Of a stretch of DNA of 17,506 nt, positions 1-7,624 are shown piece by piece. The notes under the pieces were generated by a model that searched no databases, was not told the origin of the DNA, and worked only from the letters and a program-made list of their open reading frames with translations. The DNA lies in assembly GCA_902796465.1 (NCBI GenBank), contig CADBPK010000085.1, positions 1 to 17,506 on the forward strand, given 5' to 3'. Every line of letters begins with the position of its first letter. Within the stretch, counting starts at the first letter, position 1. The position numbers and the translations under genes are program-made. The DNA comes from an uncultured Erysipelotrichaceae bacterium. GTDB taxonomy: Bacteria; Bacillota_I; Bacilli_A; Erysipelotrichales; Erysipelotrichaceae.

Positions 1-40
1 ACGGATTTTCACGGAAAACTTGTGAAGGGGGAAATGTTCC

Positions 41-2011
41 ATGCTTCAAAAAATAGATAGGATACAGAGATACTGCATCGTGCTGGTACTGATCCAGGCC
101 GCCGTTCTTCTGGGACTGTTCTTTTTCACCAGAAGGGACATCCTGATCCCGCTTCTGTTCTTTATTGCGGAAGCAGCGGCCCTGTTCTATGTGTTCCGGC
201 AATTCCGCAGTGTATATGAAGAAGCGTCCATCGGCGTGGAGAACACGCTGGGCGAAACGGCGAAGGAAGCCTATCTTTCCGGCGGTATCGGTATGGTCAT
301 GTATGATGATAATTACGTCATCACATGGATGAGCGAACTGTTTGAGGAAAGAGGCATCAACCGGGTCGGCAGAAAAGTCCTGACCTGGATCCCGGAAGCG
401 GATGATCTGATCTCCGGCAAAGCCGACCAGGTCATGGTCAGACTGGACAAGCATGTCTATGAGATCAGGCGGGTGGAAGATGAAGCGATGCTGTTCTTCC
501 GTGATGTCACGGATATCTCCTCTTTTGAGGAAAAATACAACGAAGAACGTGTTGTAATCGGTCTGGCAAGTTTTGATAACTACGAAGAAAGCACACAGTC
601 TGAAGATGAAGCGGATGTGGCTGCAATCAATACCGCAGTGCGCACGCCGCTGACGGAATACTGCGCGAAATACGGTATTCTGACAAAGAGACTGAACAAT
701 AACCGCTATATGCTCGTTCTGAACGAAAAGATCTTCAACGAACTGGTTACGGATCATTTCTCTGTTCTGAACAAAGTCAAGAGGTCGGCGCAGAAGGCGG
801 ATGTCGCAATCACGCTTTCCATGGCTTTCGCCAGAGGCACTTCCGATTTCTCGGAACTGGATGAGATGGCATTCAAACTGATGGATCTCGCCCAGACCAG
901 AGGCGGTGACCAGGTCGCTGTGCAGAAAGCAGGCGATGAAGTCAAATACTACGGCGGATCGAGTGAAGCGACCGAAAAGAGATCACGTGTGCGTGTGCGC
1001 GTTATGTCCCATACGCTGCGTGACCTGATCATGCGTTCCAGCAATATTATCATCTGCGGTCATAAGACAGCTGATTTTGACTGCATCGGCTCAGCCATCT
1101 GCATTTCACGGATGGCAACTGCCCTGCATAAGAACGCGTGCATTATTGCCAAAACCGGCGGACTGGAAGAAAAAGTTTCCGAGGCAATGAAGACATATGA
1201 GAAGGAACTGAAGGAAGAAGTAAGCTTTGTGACGGAAAGCGAAGCGCTCAACCAGCTTCAGGAGAATTCTCTCGTGATCATGACAGATCACCACAACATG
1301 AAACAGACAAACGGTGCCAAAGTACTGGAAAGGGCGAAAAAGATCGCGATCATCGATCATCACCGCCGTTCCACGGAAATGGGTGTCAAGCCGGTATTTA
1401 TCTATATTGAAGCCGGGGCAAGTTCCTCATGCGAACTGCTGACGGAAATGATCCCGTATGTTTCTTCCAGGGTGGATATCAGTGAAACCGCAGCGACATT
1501 TATGCTGACGGGAATGATCATTGATACCAATCACTGGCGTGTGCGTACTGGCGCAAGAACCTATGAAGCCGCAAGCGTGCTGAGAACGATGGGCGCCGAT
1601 CCGCTTCTCGCCAATGAGTTCCTGAAGGATACATATGATGAATTTGAAATCAAGAGTATGATCCTGGGATGCAGTGAGCGTTATGCGAACGGTGTCGTGA
1701 TCGCTCCTGTCAAGGGCAGAGTCGTCAGCCGTTCTCTCATGTCACAGGCAGCTGACAGCCTGCTCGGCATCCAGGATGTACAGGCGGCGTTTGTAATCGC
1801 AAATGACGCGGATACGGAAACCGCTATTTCCGCCCGTTCGGGAGGCAGGATCAACGTTCAGAAGATCATGGAGGAAATGAAAGGCGGCGGTCATCTGACA
1901 GCTGCGGCCATGCAGAGACCAAAGTGCAATATCGATGATCTGAAGCAGGAACTGCTGGATGTATTGAACCAATATTTTAAGGAGGGTATACAGGATGAAA
2001 GTGATACTTAA
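41..2011 (+). CDS. gdpP: Cyclic-di-AMP phosphodiesterase GdpP (YybT family)
   Basis: This membrane-bound enzyme hydrolyses c-di-AMP to pApA, tuning osmotic and cell-wall homeostasis. At 656 residues it has the usual family length. Two membrane segments (about 10-30 and 34-52) are followed by a PAS-like sensor region (about 80-165), a degenerate GGDEF-like domain (about 170-300, ending in RGGDQVAV) and a DHH-DHHA1 phosphodiesterase module. Visible metal ligands are H341, D345 and D347 in HKTADFD, D416 in TDHH, the DHH motif at 439-441, and D495. The DHHA1 signature GGGH lies at 615-618. In B. subtilis the PAS domain binds heme and the GGDEF domain has weak ATPase activity; that is family knowledge and not visible here. 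The start is set by AAGGGGG at 25-31. The stop overlaps rplI by 17 bases, as in the conserved gdpP-rplI-dnaB order. Confidence 0.96.
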   Translation: MLQKIDRIQRYCIVLVLIQAAVLLGLFFFTRRDILIPLLFFIAEAAALFYVFRQFRSVYEEASIGVENTLGETAKEAYLSGGIGMVMYDDNYVITWMSELFEERGINRVGRKVLTWIPEADDLISGKADQVMVRLDKHVYEIRRVEDEAMLFFRDVTDISSFEEKYNEERVVIGLASFDNYEESTQSEDEADVAAINTAVRTPLTEYCAKYGILTKRLNNNRYMLVLNEKIFNELVTDHFSVLNKVKRSAQKADVAITLSMAFARGTSDFSELDEMAFKLMDLAQTRGGDQVAVQKAGDEVKYYGGSSEATEKRSRVRVRVMSHTLRDLIMRSSNIIICGHKTADFDCIGSAICISRMATALHKNACIIAKTGGLEEKVSEAMKTYEKELKEEVSFVTESEALNQLQENSLVIMTDHHNMKQTNGAKVLERAKKIAIIDHHRRSTEMGVKPVFIYIEAGASSSCELLTEMIPYVSSRVDISETAATFMLTGMIIDTNHWRVRTGARTYEAASVLRTMGADPLLANEFLKDTYDEFEIKSMILGCSERYANGVVIAPVKGRVVSRSLMSQAADSLLGIQDVQAAFVIANDADTETAISARSGGRINVQKIMEEMKGGGHLTAAAMQRPKCNIDDLKQELLDVLNQYFKEGIQDESDT

Positions 2012-2444
2012 ACAAGACGTAAAGAAAGTCGGAAAAAAAGGACAGATCGTGAATGTCGCGGACGGATACGCGAGAAATTTCCTGATCGCGCGCGGACTGG
2101 CTGTCGCGGCTACGGAAAAGAGTCTTGAAATACTGGATATCCAGAAAGAAGAAAACGCGAAAGCTGAAGCACAGAAAGAAGCGGATGCCAGGTCACTCGC
2201 TGAAAAGATGAACGATATAGTCCTGCATTTCACCGTAAACGCAGGCAAGGAAGGACGTGTCTTCGGTTCTGTTTCCACAAAGCAGATCGCGGAGGAGCTG
2301 AACCGTCAGGGTATCCAGATCGACAAGAGAAAGATCCTTGATACAGATCCGATCCAGACACTCGGATTCACCAAAGTCCGGATCGAACTATATAAAAATG
2401 TAATCGCAACAATCCGATGTGAACTGAAAGGAAAAGAATCATGA
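1995..2444 (+). CDS. rplI: Ribosomal protein bL9
   Basis: This is 50S subunit protein bL9, which binds 23S rRNA near the L1 stalk and helps maintain reading-frame fidelity. The 149-residue length is normal. The N-terminal RNA-binding domain is plain from [16 protein letters not shown] and the signature GYARNFL at 24-30. A charged linker helix (about 40-75) follows, then the C-terminal domain (about 80-148). The start is fixed by a strong AAGGAGGG at 1979-1986, eight bases before ATG and inside the 3' end of gdpP. The stop overlaps the dnaB start as ATGA (2441-2444), implying translational coupling. The position between gdpP and dnaB is the classic Bacillota arrangement. Confidence 0.98.
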   Translation: MKVILKQDVKKVGKKGQIVNVADGYARNFLIARGLAVAATEKSLEILDIQKEENAKAEAQKEADARSLAEKMNDIVLHFTVNAGKEGRVFGSVSTKQIAEELNRQGIQIDKRKILDTDPIQTLGFTKVRIELYKNVIATIRCELKGKES

Positions 2445-3820
2445 CCGTGTCCAGGACACTTCCTTCCGCTCCTGAAGCGGAAGCGAGTCTGCTCGGCACA
2501 ATGATGGTTTATCCCAACGCGACCCGGATCGCTATGGAAGAAGGGCTGAATGAGGATGATTTTTTCGTCACGGGGAACCGGACGATCTTCCTTGCCATGC
2601 AGAAACTGTATCAGACCGGCAAGCCGGTTGATCTGACGACGGTATCGGCACTGCTCTCAGCGCAGAATGCCCTGGAGAAATGCGGCGGGATCCAGTATCT
2701 GATGACACTGAGCGACGCAGCTGTCACGAGTGCCAATACAAAAAACTATGTTGCTATCATCCATGACCGCGCCATCATGCGGAATATGATCGAAGCCACG
2801 ATGCGTATCGCTGAAGAAGGCATGAAGGATCAGAGCGATGTGGATGCTTATCTGGATCAGGCAGAAAAAGAGATCCTGAATATTTCACGCGCCAGACGCA
2901 CTACTGAATTTACAACTTCCACGGAACTGATGGGGAATGTACTGGATATCATCCGAACCCGTTCGGAAAACACTTCCGGCATCACCGGCCTGAAAACCGG
3001 ACTCAGGGATCTGGATGCGATCACGCACGGATTTCAGAAAGGGGATTTCATCGTCCTGGCAGCGCGTCCCTCCATGGGTAAGACAGCTGTTGCGCTGAAT
3101 CTTGCTATGCGTGTCGCAATGCATCAGAAAGGACAGGGAGCGATCGCGATATTCTCTCTGGAAATGGCCAGTGAGCAGCTCGGCATGCGTCTGCTCAGCG
3201 CACGCAGCCGTGTGCCCGGCGATAAGATCCTGACCGGCAGACTGACGAATGATGACTGGAACCGGGTCAATGAAGCAGCTTCCGAACTGCAGAGCACCAG
3301 TCTTTATTTCGATTCCACTTCCGGTATCAAGATGCCTGAGATCTTCTCAAAATGCCGCAAACTGCAGGCAGACCAGGGACTGCTTATGGTCGTGATCGAC
3401 TATATCCAGCTGATCGAAGGAAGTTCCAGCAGACGGAATGAAAACCGCCAGCAGGAAGTTTCCGAGATCTCCAGAAATCTCAAGGCACTGGCCAGGGAGA
3501 TGAATGTTCCTGTTCTCGCTTTGTCACAGCTGGCCCGGAGTGTTGAACAGCGGCCTGACAAGCATCCTCTTCTGAGTGATCTGCGTGAATCCGGCGCCAT
3601 CGAGCAGGATGCGGATATCGTCATGATGCTTTACAGGGAATCCTACTACAACGAAGAGATCCGTGAAGCCGCAAAGGACTCCGGTACGGAACGTCTGGAA
3701 ATCAATATTGAAAAGCACAGAAATGGCGCTGTCGGAAAAGTGAATGTAGCGTTTGAGGCAAATACAAGTTATATCACAACACTGCAGTACGCACCGGAAC
3801 AGCAGGGAGGCGCTGCATGA
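2441..3820 (+). CDS. dnaB: Replicative DNA helicase DnaB
   Basis: This is the hexameric 5'-3' replication fork helicase (named DnaC in B. subtilis). Its 459 residues match the family. The N-terminal domain (about 8-110, starting near the [12 protein letters not shown] stretch) mediates primase and loader contacts. The RecA-like C-terminal domain carries Walker A ARPSMGKT at 208-215, Walker B around VVID-Y (D320), the [13 protein letters not shown] motif at 380-392 and the arginine-finger region KHRNG at 425-429. No intein or insertion interrupts the ATPase core. The start overlaps the rplI stop by four bases and is preceded by AAAGGAAAAG. The stop TGA is shared with the next gene's ATG at 3817, continuing the coupled operon. 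Confidence 0.97.
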   Translation: MTVSRTLPSAPEAEASLLGTMMVYPNATRIAMEEGLNEDDFFVTGNRTIFLAMQKLYQTGKPVDLTTVSALLSAQNALEKCGGIQYLMTLSDAAVTSANTKNYVAIIHDRAIMRNMIEATMRIAEEGMKDQSDVDAYLDQAEKEILNISRARRTTEFTTSTELMGNVLDIIRTRSENTSGITGLKTGLRDLDAITHGFQKGDFIVLAARPSMGKTAVALNLAMRVAMHQKGQGAIAIFSLEMASEQLGMRLLSARSRVPGDKILTGRLTNDDWNRVNEAASELQSTSLYFDSTSGIKMPEIFSKCRKLQADQGLLMVVIDYIQLIEGSSSRRNENRQQEVSEISRNLKALAREMNVPVLALSQLARSVEQRPDKHPLLSDLRESGAIEQDADIVMMLYRESYYNEEIREAAKDSGTERLEINIEKHRNGAVGKVNVAFEANTSYITTLQYAPEQQGGAA

Positions 3821-5334
3821 AGAAACTTCTGACATTGATCGGATGTTTTCTGCTTGCGGTATTGATCGTTTTCTTTATGCCGTCTTTACAAAACGGGAAG
3901 GGAATCGAGATCGATACGGAAGCTTCACAGGGAGTCGGAATGTTTCATCAGAAAATTACCGGCACAACCGAGAGTCCGGATAAAATATTCAAGTTGTACC
4001 ACAACGGAGAACTGGTCGGAATTCTGAAAGACAGGAAAAAGCTGAATGAGCTTCTGAAAGAAGTGTATGAAGAAAACTACAGTGAGGAATTTCCGGATTC
4101 TTCTGTACGTCTGGATAAGGATATTTATACGACAGAAGAACAGAGCCGTTTTACTTACACCGATGCGGATGACGAGATCATGGGATATCTTAAGGATAAT
4201 GATCTGTTTACGATCGAGTGTACGGCTGTCAGTTTTTCCGAGAATGATGCTGTCTATGCAGAGATCTATGTAAAAGATCCGGAAATGTATGAAAAGGCGA
4301 TGAATGAATACATTACCTATTTCATCGATCCCGAAGCACTGGTCACGATCACAAGCGGAAAGCAGACGCCGCAGCTGACGACCTACGGTACACGTGATGT
4401 CGGCATCAGTATCAGTGAGTCGATCAGTGAAAAGAAATCATTCGCAAAACCTTCTGAGATCAAAAAAACAGAAGAGGAAATACTGGAATTTCTAAAGTAT
4501 GGTGAAAAGACCGAAAAAGAATATTATACCGTAAAAGAATATGACACCGTTGCGGGTGTAGGTGCGAAGAACTACGGTCTTTCCGCAACGCAGGTAATGA
4601 ACCTCAACCGGGACAAGATTACCGATGTGGATCAGATTCTGAAGGCAGGTGACAAGCTGTGCATTACCTATTTTGAATCTCCGGTCAATATCGTTGTCAC
4701 GAAACAGGCTCTGCGTAAGGAACCGCTGTATCCGGATACGATCTATGTTGAAGATCCGGAACTTCTCAAAGGCACGACCGAGCTGCGTCAGGCCGGTGAG
4801 GATGGATACCGCAACGCGCTGTATCAGGAAAAATGGATCAACGGCGTCCTGATCAACGGTGTGCTGGAATCCAGCGTGGATGTCAAGCAGCCGACGAATG
4901 AGATCATTGCCCTCGGAACGAAGGAGCTTCCGAATGTCGGAACAGGCATCTTCCGTTTCCCTGTCGACAATGCGATCATTTCCTGCGGCTGGGGCTGCTA
5001 CTACGGTCACAGAGGTGTGGATTTCCAGAATCTGTATAACAAATGGGATTATGTCCATGCGGCTGACCGCGGTGTCATTTCCAAGGTCGCATATCATTAT
5101 ATCAACGGAAATTATGTCCTGATCAATCACAACAACGGCCTGTCTTCCTATTACGGGCATATGCGTGAGCTGAGCCCGCTGCCGGTCGGCACAATCGTTG
5201 ACAAGGGAGATATCATCGGACGGATCGGTATGACCGGATACGCAACCGGACCGCATGTGCACTTCTTCATCTTTGATACAGGAAATATGAACAGCAGATA
5301 CAATCCGTGTGCGGGGTTTCTGCCATGTTATTAA
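3817..5334 (+). CDS. Membrane-anchored LysM-G5-M23 peptidoglycan endopeptidase
   Basis: This is a probable cell-wall hydrolase of 505 residues. An uncleaved signal anchor spans about 4-22, and a large unassigned extracytoplasmic region covers about 30-235. A LysM-like peptidoglycan-binding module follows (about 236-286), then a G5 domain (about 287-368; YVEDPELLKG and NGVLINGVLESS are typical) and a C-terminal M23/LytM peptidase. Zn ligands by family comparison are H398 and D402 (GHRGVD) and H482 (GPHVH); H448 (YYGH) and H480 are the remaining catalytic histidines. All are present, so it should be active. The start follows AGGGAGG at 3804-3810 and shares ATGA with the dnaB stop. It occupies the slot between dnaB and walJ where related bacteria carry walRKHI. 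Cysteines C390 and C394 flank the first Zn motif, and C498 and C504 lie at the extreme C-terminus. Confidence 0.93.
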   Translation: MKKLLTLIGCFLLAVLIVFFMPSLQNGKGIEIDTEASQGVGMFHQKITGTTESPDKIFKLYHNGELVGILKDRKKLNELLKEVYEENYSEEFPDSSVRLDKDIYTTEEQSRFTYTDADDEIMGYLKDNDLFTIECTAVSFSENDAVYAEIYVKDPEMYEKAMNEYITYFIDPEALVTITSGKQTPQLTTYGTRDVGISISESISEKKSFAKPSEIKKTEEEILEFLKYGEKTEKEYYTVKEYDTVAGVGAKNYGLSATQVMNLNRDKITDVDQILKAGDKLCITYFESPVNIVVTKQALRKEPLYPDTIYVEDPELLKGTTELRQAGEDGYRNALYQEKWINGVLINGVLESSVDVKQPTNEIIALGTKELPNVGTGIFRFPVDNAIISCGWGCYYGHRGVDFQNLYNKWDYVHAADRGVISKVAYHYINGNYVLINHNNGLSSYYGHMRELSPLPVGTIVDKGDIIGRIGMTGYATGPHVHFFIFDTGNMNSRYNPCAGFLPCY

Positions 5335-6152
5335 GATATACAATGATCGCAAGCGGTTCCAAAGGGAACTGCTTTGTGATCGAAGACAGGGATACGGTTC
5401 TTCTGATCGACTGCGGCTCAACAAGGAAACATATTGCGCAGTCTTTCGAAAAGATCGCCCTGGACAAAGAGAGAATCAATGCCGTTCTGATCACGCATGA
5501 TCACTCGGATCACGTTTCACAGATCCGCCATTTCAGGGGAAAGGAGATCTGGTCTCCCGTCCCTCTTCCGGATATCCCTGCCCGTCAGGTCATACCGCAC
5601 CGGCCGTTTATGATCGGATGTCTGAAGATCACGGCACTGGCGCTTTCACATGATGCGCCGAATACCGTCGGCTATGTGATCGAGGACGGGGAGGAAAAAC
5701 TCGTTTATATCACGGATACGGGTTATGTGAACAATGCATATCTGAAATTCATCTCGGATGCGGATTACATCGTAATGGAAAGCAATCACGATATAGAGAT
5801 GCTGATGGCGACACGCCGTCCGCAGTATCTGAAAGCCAGGATCTATTCTGACCAGGGTCATCTATGCAATGAAGACTGCGCAGCGCTGCTGAGCAGGATC
5901 GTTACGGAACGTACGAAGATGATCATACTGGCGCATATCAGCCAGGAAGCCAATACCAGGGAAAAAGCACTGGAAGCGACATGCCGGGTACTGCTGTCCG
6001 AAAAAAAAGGACAGCTGAACCGCGATCTTGTCGTCTGTGCTGCCGGGCAGTATGAAATGATCCGGAAAGGAAGCACAAATGAAGAAATGGAACTGGGTAC
6101 CGTTTATCGTTCTGTTGGTCTGGAATCTTATTCTCAGCTTCGTCTGTTTTGA
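5325..6152 (+). CDS. walJ: WalJ/YycJ-family metallo-beta-lactamase-fold hydrolase
   Basis: This is a cytoplasmic metallo-hydrolase of the WalJ (YycJ) family. In other Bacillota it is encoded with the WalRK cell-wall regulators and linked to coordination of division and replication; its substrate is not firmly known. The 275 residues begin MLLRYTMIASGSKGN, matching the family's conserved ASGSxGN start. Metal ligands are seen at H58, H60, D62 and H63 (HDHSDH), H109, D131 and H204. The ATG at 5325 is preferred over an in-frame GTG at 5307 because the extra six residues are not family-like and GGGG at 5313-5316 lies eight bases before the ATG. It overlaps the M23 gene by 10 bases. Its 3' end overlaps the following gene by 74 bases, so residues from about 252 onward form an unconserved-looking tail. 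Confidence 0.92.
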   Translation: MLLRYTMIASGSKGNCFVIEDRDTVLLIDCGSTRKHIAQSFEKIALDKERINAVLITHDHSDHVSQIRHFRGKEIWSPVPLPDIPARQVIPHRPFMIGCLKITALALSHDAPNTVGYVIEDGEEKLVYITDTGYVNNAYLKFISDADYIVMESNHDIEMLMATRRPQYLKARIYSDQGHLCNEDCAALLSRIVTERTKMIILAHISQEANTREKALEATCRVLLSEKKGQLNRDLVVCAAGQYEMIRKGSTNEEMELGTVYRSVGLESYSQLRLF

Positions 6153-7134
6153 GCTTCTGAAAAACAGGACAGCTGTGCCTGCACCTGCCGGCGAAAGCGA
6201 AACGGTGCATACGCATACTGACTATACGACGGATATTACTGATATCCTGGAGCGCATGCAGAGTTCTGTTGTGCTGATCGAAACAGCTGATGATACACAC
6301 CGGGTTCTGGCAAATGGGACGATCTATACGCGTTCTGACAATACGCTGTTCATCTTCACGGATCTGGAGAGCCTGGATAATTCGAATTCGGTCATGGTCC
6401 GGTTTGACAACGGACTCGCGGTCAGCGGGAAAATCGTGCTGAAAGACAGCAGGACAGGTATTGCCCTGGTCAGTGCGGATGTGGACTTTGAAACAAGAGC
6501 GGCTGAAAAAGGAAACAGCGACCTGGTTGAACAGGGTGAAAATGTCATTGCTTTCGGCGGCAGGAAACCGGAAACCGGAAGCAGTTATGCCAGTCTTGGT
6601 GTCATCAGCAGCACAGGATACAGAAGAATGTATCAGGGATCGATGTGGCTTGCCGGCATTTTCGAAGCTGACATTCATGTGAACGAAGGGAATATCGGCG
6701 GACCTCTGCTGAATGCAGGCGGCGAGATGATCGGCGTGATCGTCAGTGGGCCTTCTGACAGCGATCAGGAAATCGGATATGCCCTGGCGGTCAATGAAGC
6801 AGATATCATTTTCCAGCAATTTCAGGAAAGCGGAAAACTTCACAGGGCGGAACTCGGAATCAGCGGATACAGCCTGAGTGATATGAAAGCCTATCAGAAA
6901 AGTGCCAGGAATATCCCGGTCAATCTCAGCAGGGGCGTTCTTGTGACAAATATCCTTTCTTCTTCACCGGCCGCAGAGAAGATCAGCGAAGGAGATGTCA
7001 TCACCAAGATCGGTGAAGAGGAGATCGCTGATATGAAAGATCTGAACACGAAACTTTACCGGGATGAGTCAGAGCTCACCTTTACGATTCTGCGGGATAA
7101 CGTGGAAACAGAAGTCAGTGTGGTGCTGAAATGA
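6079..7134 (+). CDS. HtrA-like trypsin-fold protein with PDZ domain, catalytic triad lost (predicted pseudoprotease)
   Basis: A short cytoplasmic start is followed by one membrane segment (about 7-27), an extracytoplasmic trypsin-like domain (about 55-245) and a PDZ domain (about 258-345). This is the HtrA/DegP layout at 351 residues, in the position of B. subtilis htrC between walJ and rlmH. The fold-defining stretches align well: DSRTGIAL for DPKTDLAVL, and GNIGGPL for GNSGGPL. The three catalytic positions do not: the His position appears to be L96 (FTDLES for TNNHVV), the Asp is G127 and the nucleophilic Ser is I206. Proteolysis is therefore unlikely, and a scaffold, chaperone or ligand-sensing role is inferred. 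The reading frame is intact, so this is not a simple pseudogene. The start is supported by AAAGGAAG at 6065-6072. The stop overlaps rlmH as ATGA. Confidence 0.88.
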   Translation: MKKWNWVPFIVLLVWNLILSFVCFELLKNRTAVPAPAGESETVHTHTDYTTDITDILERMQSSVVLIETADDTHRVLANGTIYTRSDNTLFIFTDLESLDNSNSVMVRFDNGLAVSGKIVLKDSRTGIALVSADVDFETRAAEKGNSDLVEQGENVIAFGGRKPETGSSYASLGVISSTGYRRMYQGSMWLAGIFEADIHVNEGNIGGPLLNAGGEMIGVIVSGPSDSDQEIGYALAVNEADIIFQQFQESGKLHRAELGISGYSLSDMKAYQKSARNIPVNLSRGVLVTNILSSSPAAEKISEGDVITKIGEEEIADMKDLNTKLYRDESELTFTILRDNVETEVSVVLK

Positions 7135-7607
7135 TACGGATCATCGCCTGCGGGAAACTGAAGGAGAAATGGCTCAGGGAAGGTACAGCAGAATATCTGA
7201 AACGCATCAGTCCGTACGACAGGATCGAGATGATCGAAGTACAGGACGAAAAAGCGCCTGAAAACAACAGTGATAAAGACAACGAAAAAGTAAAGAAAAC
7301 AGAAGGGGAAAGGATCCTGAAAAGGATCCAGGATGAGGAATACGTGATCCTTCTGGATCTGGCCGGAAAAGAATGGAGTTCGGAAGAGATGGCAGCGCAT
7401 ATGCAGTCTCTTTACAACCGGTCACAGAACAGGCTCACATTTGTTATAGGGGGATCCCTTGGTGTATCGGAAGATCTGATCCGCCGCAGCAATCACAGAT
7501 GGTGTATCTCAAAATGCACCTTTCCGCATCAGCTGTGCCGGCTGATCGTGGCAGAACAGATCTACCGGGCTTTCAGGATTCTTCATCACGAACCATATCA
7601 CAAATAA
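7131..7607 (+). CDS. rlmH: 23S rRNA (pseudouridine1915-N3)-methyltransferase RlmH
   Basis: RlmH is a SPOUT-class methyltransferase that uses SAM to methylate pseudouridine 1915 in helix 69 of 23S rRNA on assembled 70S ribosomes. The 158-residue length is typical. Family hallmarks visible are the N-terminal IIACGKLKE, the KAPE segment followed by EGERIL, the SAM-loop VIGGSLG at 105-111, and the knot helix FPHQLCRLIVAEQIYRA (131-147) ending in the terminal PYHK. The ATG sits within the stop of the HtrA-like gene (ATGA, 7131-7134). I see no good Shine-Dalgarno sequence in front, so translation is probably coupled. The htrA-rlmH adjacency is conserved in Bacillota. Confidence 0.97.
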   Translation: MIRIIACGKLKEKWLREGTAEYLKRISPYDRIEMIEVQDEKAPENNSDKDNEKVKKTEGERILKRIQDEEYVILLDLAGKEWSSEEMAAHMQSLYNRSQNRLTFVIGGSLGVSEDLIRRSNHRWCISKCTFPHQLCRLIVAEQIYRAFRILHHEPYHK

Positions 7608-7624
7608 AAAAGAGGAAGAAATTT

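Noticed and set aside
1..40. Possible tail of an upstream gene (a frame ending in TGA at 23-25, and two other open frames)
   Set aside because: Too short to recognise. In related genomes a YybS-like gene often precedes gdpP, but nothing here can confirm it.
5307..5324. GTG start for walJ
   Set aside because: It would add six residues lacking family similarity; ATG 5325 has a better-placed G-rich ribosome binding site and matches the family start.
4492..5424. 310-residue minus-strand frame opposite the M23 gene
   Set aside because: No ribosome binding site or recognisable domain; it mirrors the codon pattern of a clearly real gene on the plus strand. Similar long antisense frames at 5938-6843 and 10492-11253 were dropped for the same reason.
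6079..7134. HtrA-like gene as an ordinary pseudogene
   Set aside because: The frame is intact with good codon use, an anchor, a PDZ domain and conserved glycines; only the catalytic positions are changed, which fits selected loss of activity better than decay.
7373..7624. N-terminal extension of malQ reading back into rlmH
   Set aside because: The extra 84 residues come from rlmH read in another frame, resemble no GH77 sequence, and a good ribosome binding site precedes ATG 7625.
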